From Sipunculus nudus (Eukaryota; Annelida; Sipuncula; Golfingiida; Sipunculidae): a DNA stretch of 64,000 bases. Within the stretch, counting starts at the first letter, position 1. Each line of letters opens with the position of its first letter. The position numbers and the translations under genes were made by a program. The notes below the pieces were generated by a model, which did no database searches, was not told where the DNA came from, and saw nothing but the letters and a program-made list of their open reading frames with translations. Positions 58,155 through 64,000 of this stretch are shown here, piece by piece. The DNA lies in contig CM049317.1 in assembly GCA_026874595.1 (NCBI GenBank), positions 9,892,382 to 9,956,381 of the forward strand, given 5' to 3'.

Positions 58155-59720
58155 TATATAAAGGGGAAGCAAGATAATACCAGGAAACTACAGACTGACC
58201 AGTTTAACAAATGTGGTATGCAAGGTTGTAGAAACTAATTAGAGACTCTAATTTGATGGTGGTCAAATTGAAATATAGATCATTATCTACAGAAAAAAAA
58301 ATGTTCACTAAAAACAATTTAGTTTAGTGTCTGGCAGATCAATTTTACAAATTGCTGATAAATGAACTGAAACACTTGACAGAGGAAGAAACATTGATGT
58401 TGTGTAAGAACTGTGATTTTGTGATTTTAATAAAGTATTCAATGAAGTTCTGCATAATTGATTAAAATTAAAGGTGAAGTATTCCACATTCACCTGGATC
58501 AAAGGCTTTATTTAAAACAGATGCAACTCCCAATCTCCCATTCAGAGTAGCACAAAATATTAAGTGGCATCCCACAAGAATCAGTTTTAGAGTCATTGCT
58601 ATATGTAACCTTCATCAGTAACTTACCACAGGCAGTCAAGGGTCAGAGATTTGTCTATTTTGTGACAGTAAAAAAATATGAAGAAGATATCTTCTCTGAC
58701 AGGAGGATGATATTACAAGAATATGTTATTGTCACCTAGCCTCACCCATGTAAGAAACATTGAGCATTCCTTGTTAACTTCTCATTGTTACAAATGCTTT
58801 GCTAAGCACCAAGGAAAAGCATGCATCCAGAAAGAGTGTATGCCAGATCAGAAAAGTAACAGAAGAGAAATGGTGTAATTGTATACTGTCTAATATAGAA
58901 CTTTTGGACAGCACTTGTGTAAGTTCAAATTCAAACATGGATCTAATCAGGAGAAAATATAAGCACATAGAATTTTCTCTCATTACATAAGGCACCATTC
59001 AAGACCACTTCTAAAATATGCCAGGTTTGGGTCCCCTAAAAAAAAACATGTATAACAGAAACAGCAGATGATGAAAAAAGGGCTACCAGACTTGTACCAG
59101 GATGTGATAAAAACTCCTGGGAGGGAATATTACAATCACACATTGAGACGTGAATGCACAAAGATAAAAGATATAGGCCAAAAAATTAAAGGTATGGTTC
59201 TCAGGCACTGCTGGCATCAATTTTAACCCCATGCATAAAAAATTTTGATTTTCATCTTTCAAGAAGATAAAATATAACAGTTTTTGATAAGTTTTCCTTG
59301 GTTATTTAGTGCTTTTATCTGTTTCAAAAAAGATTATGTTATTCCACGCTTTTCCCTGATCATATGACATTTTCATCGAAAAAAAGTAATAAAAAAACCT
59401 GCACGCCTGCACTGATATTTGTAAAAAAAAGTTCCTGAGAACCCTACCTTTTTTGGCCATAAAGAACTTAAATATTAGCATTTCATAAGTATAACCAAAA
59501 ATAAATGGTCAGCCCTTGATAGGACAGATTTTGGTTCTACAACAGAAGAACTGGCAACTGGAGAACACCTCACAAACTGTAGAGGCTAAACAAGAAATAG
59601 TGTAGGTAGGCCATAAGGTGTCACCTCCACACTTGGTTTAGGTTGAGAACCTGGGTAATATTTAGATTCCTTACCATTAGACAGTTATCTTCAGATTTAA
59701 GCAAAATCCATTATGGTTGG
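58155..59720 (+). mobile_element. Degraded non-LTR retrotransposon (RT fragment)
   Basis: Plus-strand pieces in several frames recall LINE reverse transcriptase: KIIPGNYRLTSLTNVVCKVVE (the N-Y-R-P-[IV]-S-L-T-S-V-x-C-K block), then W-I-K-G-F-I, a SGVPQGS-like region (GIPQ-like around 58565-58590), RVRDLSI.C, and further on RATRLVPGCDKNSWEG. Many stops and frameshifts; interrupted by a MITE at 59176-59458. Clade (CR1/Jockey-like) not decided. Confidence 0.6.
59176..59458. mobile_element. 283-bp MITE inside the LINE remnant
   Basis: Left end GGCCAAAAAATTAAAGGTAT, then GGTTCTCAGGCAC. Right end in reverse complement GGCCAAAAAAGGTAGGGTTC, then TCAGGAAC. The interior has poly-A/T and TTTTCCCTGATCATATGAC, a phrase also seen near 48520. 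No ORF. Confidence 0.65.
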
Positions 59721-61728
59721 TTTCTCAGAAAAGGAGGGACATTATATATTGGCAATGCAACCATTTATGTGACACCTCATTAAACCCTGTCTGAAATGTG
59801 TTATATAATCTATAGTGATACCATAAAATCAAATTTTGATTGATATGGCTCATTAATGGTTGGGCGATTATGGAATATTTTGAGGAAGTTTAAATGAATA
59901 CTTTGGCTGTTACTTGGCATCTAAAAAAATATTTTGCAGGTGTGTTTTCATATTATATTCACATATATGTTCTAGAGGACTTTGTGATGTTGCAACAATA
60001 ACTTACCAGGAATATGATGGATTTTGGTAAACTCAACAGAAATATTAATCAGTATAATATTAGGCCAAAGTTAGATTTCAAACAAAATCCATGCATATTT
60101 AATGAGGTTGAAGGTGCTGACTGGCCAGTGATTGATTATAATTGAAGATCAGTTGGTTGAGGCACACAGTCTTACTTTGCCACATATAAATTTTGCACAT
60201 TACTTTGGCTTTGTGATAAGGAAATGTTTGCTTATATGTATAAATTTTATATTAAGCAAACTGGAGAAAAGTCGACATTTACTAAAAATCTGATTGTTAA
60301 GTTACTATACAGGCATGTTTCCTATAGAATTATGACATTATTAGCCCGCATGTAAGCCTACATATCAGCAGAGAGGATGAACCAGCCTATATGGTCAGAA
60401 AGTTTATACTTCTAAACAACCAATTATATCTGATTATCGGTCACATAAAGGTCAACCGATTTTTACCGATGATCCATCCAGTCATGAAATTATAACTGAT
60501 TCCCAACACTAGTCAAAGGTCACCAGACTTTGTTGGGGCTATGATGACTTACCAGTATCTGATTGATTTTCATGAAACTCATTATGAACATTTAACAGTA
60601 CAGTTTCTCACTTGAATGACATCTCAGCAACAGGCATGCATATATAATGAGGTCAGAGGTCACAAGATGTTATCACCATTTGAAGAACTGTTGTTAAGGA
60701 TCTCAAATCCTAAATAGACACCCAAGCTGCAATTTTGGAAATCATTGGTGCACATTTTCTCTAGAAATGCACAAGCCATTGCTTTGCAAGATCTAATGTA
60801 GTGTTAATGTGGCATAGTTAGACACTGATGAAGGACCTTTAGTTTATGACCTTGGTTACATCTAGTTTCATCTGTGCTATACTTAATGGTAGATCCTTGC
60901 TTCTAAGGTCAATCAACCAACAATGTAATAGACTATTATTAGAATGTAGATAAATTCTGATGAATAGAGTGGCAGTTCCTGTTGGATGAAGGGGGGGGGG
61001 GGGAGTTCAGGATGTAGATAACTCGCCACAATGGTGAGCTTAGGGCAGGCTAGTACAAATATGGTAATGTCAAACACTGGTAAATATGTCAGTAATTACA
61101 TTCCTGAACTGAAGTGGTTGAAGTATGCAGAGATTTGTTAGGGGACTTTATTGAAATTCAATATTACATTATAATTTTTTTTGGTACTGCATTGAAGCAG
61201 TAAAGCAAGCTTATACTGCCCCCCCCCCAGCTATGATATTATATATAATTTGTGTTTACTATTACTAGTGTGAGAGTATAAGCTTGAAAAATGTAATAAA
61301 TAATGTAATAAATATATCTATTAAAAGCTCTTCTGTGTAGTTACAAAATTTCTTTGGAAAATTGTAATTTTCATAGATGCAAACAGTATACAGCACATTT
61401 ATAAAGGATTTATAATACACTATTACACTTCACAATATGCTTTGTATCAGTTAATAAAAGATAAAATTAAAGAGTGTATTGTTAATTAATAATCATAATG
61501 CACTTACTGGTGCATATATTTTGATAAAAAAAAATTTGATTCATGATCATGTTAACATAATTATAGTTTCATGGTTGTTCTAATGGAAGAATTACATGAA
61601 AGCCATGTATTGAATACTGATTTTATAGTAATTACAGTTTAAATAGTCCTGTATAAATTTTAAGGGTTTCCTTGTTTTAACCATTGGTTGAATATTTATG
61701 ATCAGCTGTGATATTGTACTATGTATAT
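59720..61728. other. No gene seen
   Basis: AT-rich, with degenerate repeat-like text (AATGAGGT..AGGT, GACCTT, ATATAATGAGG) and poly-G near 60990 and poly-C near 61220. No exon recognised. Confidence 0.4.
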
Positions 61729-63833
61729 GTCAGAGACGAGATTGAAATCCAGGCGGATTTTAAATTCGCCTAGACGAGATTGCGATTGTGATCTCGCCTA
61801 GGCGAGATTGCAATTGTGATCTCGGCTAGACAGATTTTAAACTCGCCTAGACGAGATCACTATCGCAATCTCGCCTAGGCGAGATAAAAATCCATCATGG
61901 AGCAGGCCAGGATTTTAATCTCGCCTAGGCGAGTTTAAATCCGTCTGGTGTCATCCAGGCGAGTTTAAAATCTGTCTGATATTACTTAGGCGAGTTTAAA
62001 ATCTGCCTAGGCGAGATTAAAATAGTGATCTGATCTAATTTCCTAATATATTAAGCATTGTAATTGACATATGAAAAATGTTTTCAGCCGGATTTTCAAT
62101 ATTTTAACACTGAATGGTTATATATAGTTCAAAGGTAATATATTTATTTATTAATATTTACAGAATATTATAGTATTAATGTAATAATTAACTTTTTTAC
62201 AGTAATGTAATAATTATTCATGTGATAATTAACATTAATTTTGGAAACAGAATTATGAAATTGATATATGATTATTATTTGAACCTTTGATGTGTTTCAT
62301 GTGGTCTACAGCATCCTTATCATACCAATTTTTTGCTAAACATTAATTAATCTTAATTTTTTTCTCCAGTTTTCTTAACAACCTTGGGATTATAAATATC
62401 ACTAATAATTTTTACAAAAAAATAATTTGTAATTGTATTTAAAAATATGGCAATTAGAGAGTAACGAGGTATATTGAAGCACACTTATGAGATATTATGA
62501 AGAGCAAATCTGGGGGAAAAAGTCATCCACTTGCATATTGAATCAATCATAGATAGATAGATAGACAGATAGATAGATTAGTTTAGATAGCTATTACTTC
62601 ACTATTTAATGAGTATTTTACACATAACATAAACAATCATCCTATTTGATAATTCTTACAGGACAAACAGAACAAATTAGTTGGTTGATCTAGTTCAAAT
62701 GTTTCTTTTCACCCAGGTATTCAACACTCAACAGTCAAAACATGTACACTTATGGTACAAAATATGCAGGGTATCAGTATTTATGATGGACTTTGATACA
62801 CCATCCTTTTTTTAGGTAATTAAACATCATATGAGAAAAGGTAAAAATTGATACACATATGTATGCAAGTGAATATTTCTTTGTCTTATTTTGTGAGGCA
62901 TTTTGTGAAGCTTCAATATTTATGTAGACTGTGTTTCAAGATAACTGCCTTTTTTTGGAGAGTATTATATCATATCAGAAAAAATATGATTTCTAGATTC
63001 ATAGAGTAATAGATCATTTATGCATGTGAACATGCATTGAATTATATTGATAAAAAATTAATGAGCTATGTTCCTTTTGTCTTTTTAAAATACTACATTA
63101 CTAATATTACTAATACCTCAAATTAATATTGACAACAAAATTATTATGTAAATATCCAGCAGCAGCCCTCATCATATATCATTTGAATATGCCATATACA
63201 ATACCAATGTAAGTTTCTTATTACATAGTTTATAAATAAAAATATAAAATAAAAAAATTAATGTTAATTATTACATAAATATTATAATATTATGTAAATA
63301 ATATTAAATATATATTACTTGTGAACTATACATAACCATATTAATAAAAAATATATAATATAAAATATTCCATTTCCAAAATTTATGTTAATTATTTAAT
63401 TAATAATATAATATTCTGTAAATATTAATAAATATATTACTTGTGACTATACGTAACCATTCAGTGTTAAAATATTGAAAATCTGACTGAAAACATCTTC
63501 ATAAGTCAATTACAATGCATAAATTATTGGGAAATTAGATCAGATCACTATTTTAATCTCGCCTAGGCAGATTTTAAACTCGCCCAAGTGATATCAGGCA
63601 GTTTTTAAACTCGCTTGGATGACACCAGACAGATTTTAAAATCGCCTAGGCCAGATTAAAATCATGATGGATTTTAATCTCGCCTAGGCGAGATTGCGAT
63701 TGTGATCACGTCTAGGCGAGTTTAAAATCCGTCTAGCCGAGATCACAATTGCAATCTCGCCTAGGCGAGATCACAATGGCAATCTCGTCTAGGCGAATTT
63801 AAAATCCGCCTGGATTTCAATCTGGTCTCTGAC
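61729..63833. mobile_element. 2.1-kb fold-back element with CTCGCCTAGGCGAG palindromes
   Basis: Ends GTCAGAGACGAGATTGAAAT (left) and GTCAGAGACCAGATTGAAAT (right, reverse complement). The inverted arms extend about 430-460 bp (to about 62190 and from about 63375), through TAATATATTTATT and ACAGAATATTATA. Within the outer ~310 bp of each arm the perfect 14-bp palindrome CTCGCCTAGGCGAG recurs: 61793, 61870, 61920, 63679 and 63756, with many one-mismatch variants. The core is AT-rich without ORFs and has a GATA microsatellite at about 62551-62579. Flanks are TATAT/ATATA, so the target duplication (TA or ATAT) is ambiguous. Confidence 0.85.
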
Positions 63834-64000
63834 ATATATATAGCCATGCAGATACAAGGGGTGAGCAAATATGCAGGGGATACTTGGGGTATTGTTGTCA
63901 CTATTAAGAGTAAGTAATTCAGCAGGGGTGCGTGGGGGTATTCATACCCAGGTTGACCTGTCAGAGAAGTATGTCAGGGAAGGCTTGATTGATACCTCTG

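Overview
The window looks like intron- and repeat-rich, AT-rich DNA from an invertebrate animal, most likely a bivalve mollusc. That is an inference from the style of the dispersed repeats (units ending in runs of GACGGACGGAC, CGCGAA-rich MITEs, tRNA-derived SINEs) and from the small exons in long introns; the species cannot be fixed from the sequence. Protein-coding sequence makes up only a few percent of the window. Most short open frames are chance or repeat-derived.

Three host genes can be read from exons and splice sites. (1) At the left end, on the minus strand, is the 5' part of a PLP-dependent decarboxylase of the glutamate / cysteine-sulfinate decarboxylase family (CSAD/GADL1 type). 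It has three coding exons, at 4727-4706, 3882-3717 and 1992-1771, plus a probable 5' UTR exon ending at 8917; the rest lies off the left edge. (2) On the minus strand at 28655-25570 is a complete four-coding-exon FAIM1 gene (181 aa, all splice phases consistent), with a possible non-coding first exon at about 39.7 kb. (3) On the plus strand, starting at 51741, are the first two coding exons of an essential myosin light chain gene of MYL6 type: an ATG-only exon and a 28-nt exon. The remainder probably lies beyond the right edge.

Mobile DNA dominates the rest. A 5.5-kb unit at 9318-14783 has terminal inverted repeats of about 280 bp and a candidate 9-bp target duplication. It encloses a decayed, still intron-containing SAMD3-like gene fragment and iterated GTCCCACCCGTAAC motifs. 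A Ty3/gypsy LTR retrotransposon (32092-39472) has 203-bp LTRs about 97.5% identical, a perfect 5-bp target duplication (ACCAC), a gag-pol broken by frameshifts and one stop, and a 2.3-kb nested insertion that itself carries a SINE. A 748-bp hAT-like element (53986-54733, 8-bp duplication ATATTTAT) sits in the spacer of a 3.2-kb inverted repeat (52928-56096). A 2.1-kb fold-back element at 61729-63833 has ends packed with CTCGCCTAGGCGAG palindromes. There are also several MITEs, two clear tRNA-derived SINEs, a rotted non-LTR retrotransposon, minisatellites (44-bp units at 15.9 and 40.9 kb; a VNTR in a FAIM intron) and many (TA)n and poly-G tracts.

The host genes do not form a functional unit. 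They are ordinary single genes embedded in a repeat-rich landscape. The most unusual items are the TIR-bounded gene-carrying unit, the nested element inside the retrotransposon and the CCTAGG-palindrome fold-back.
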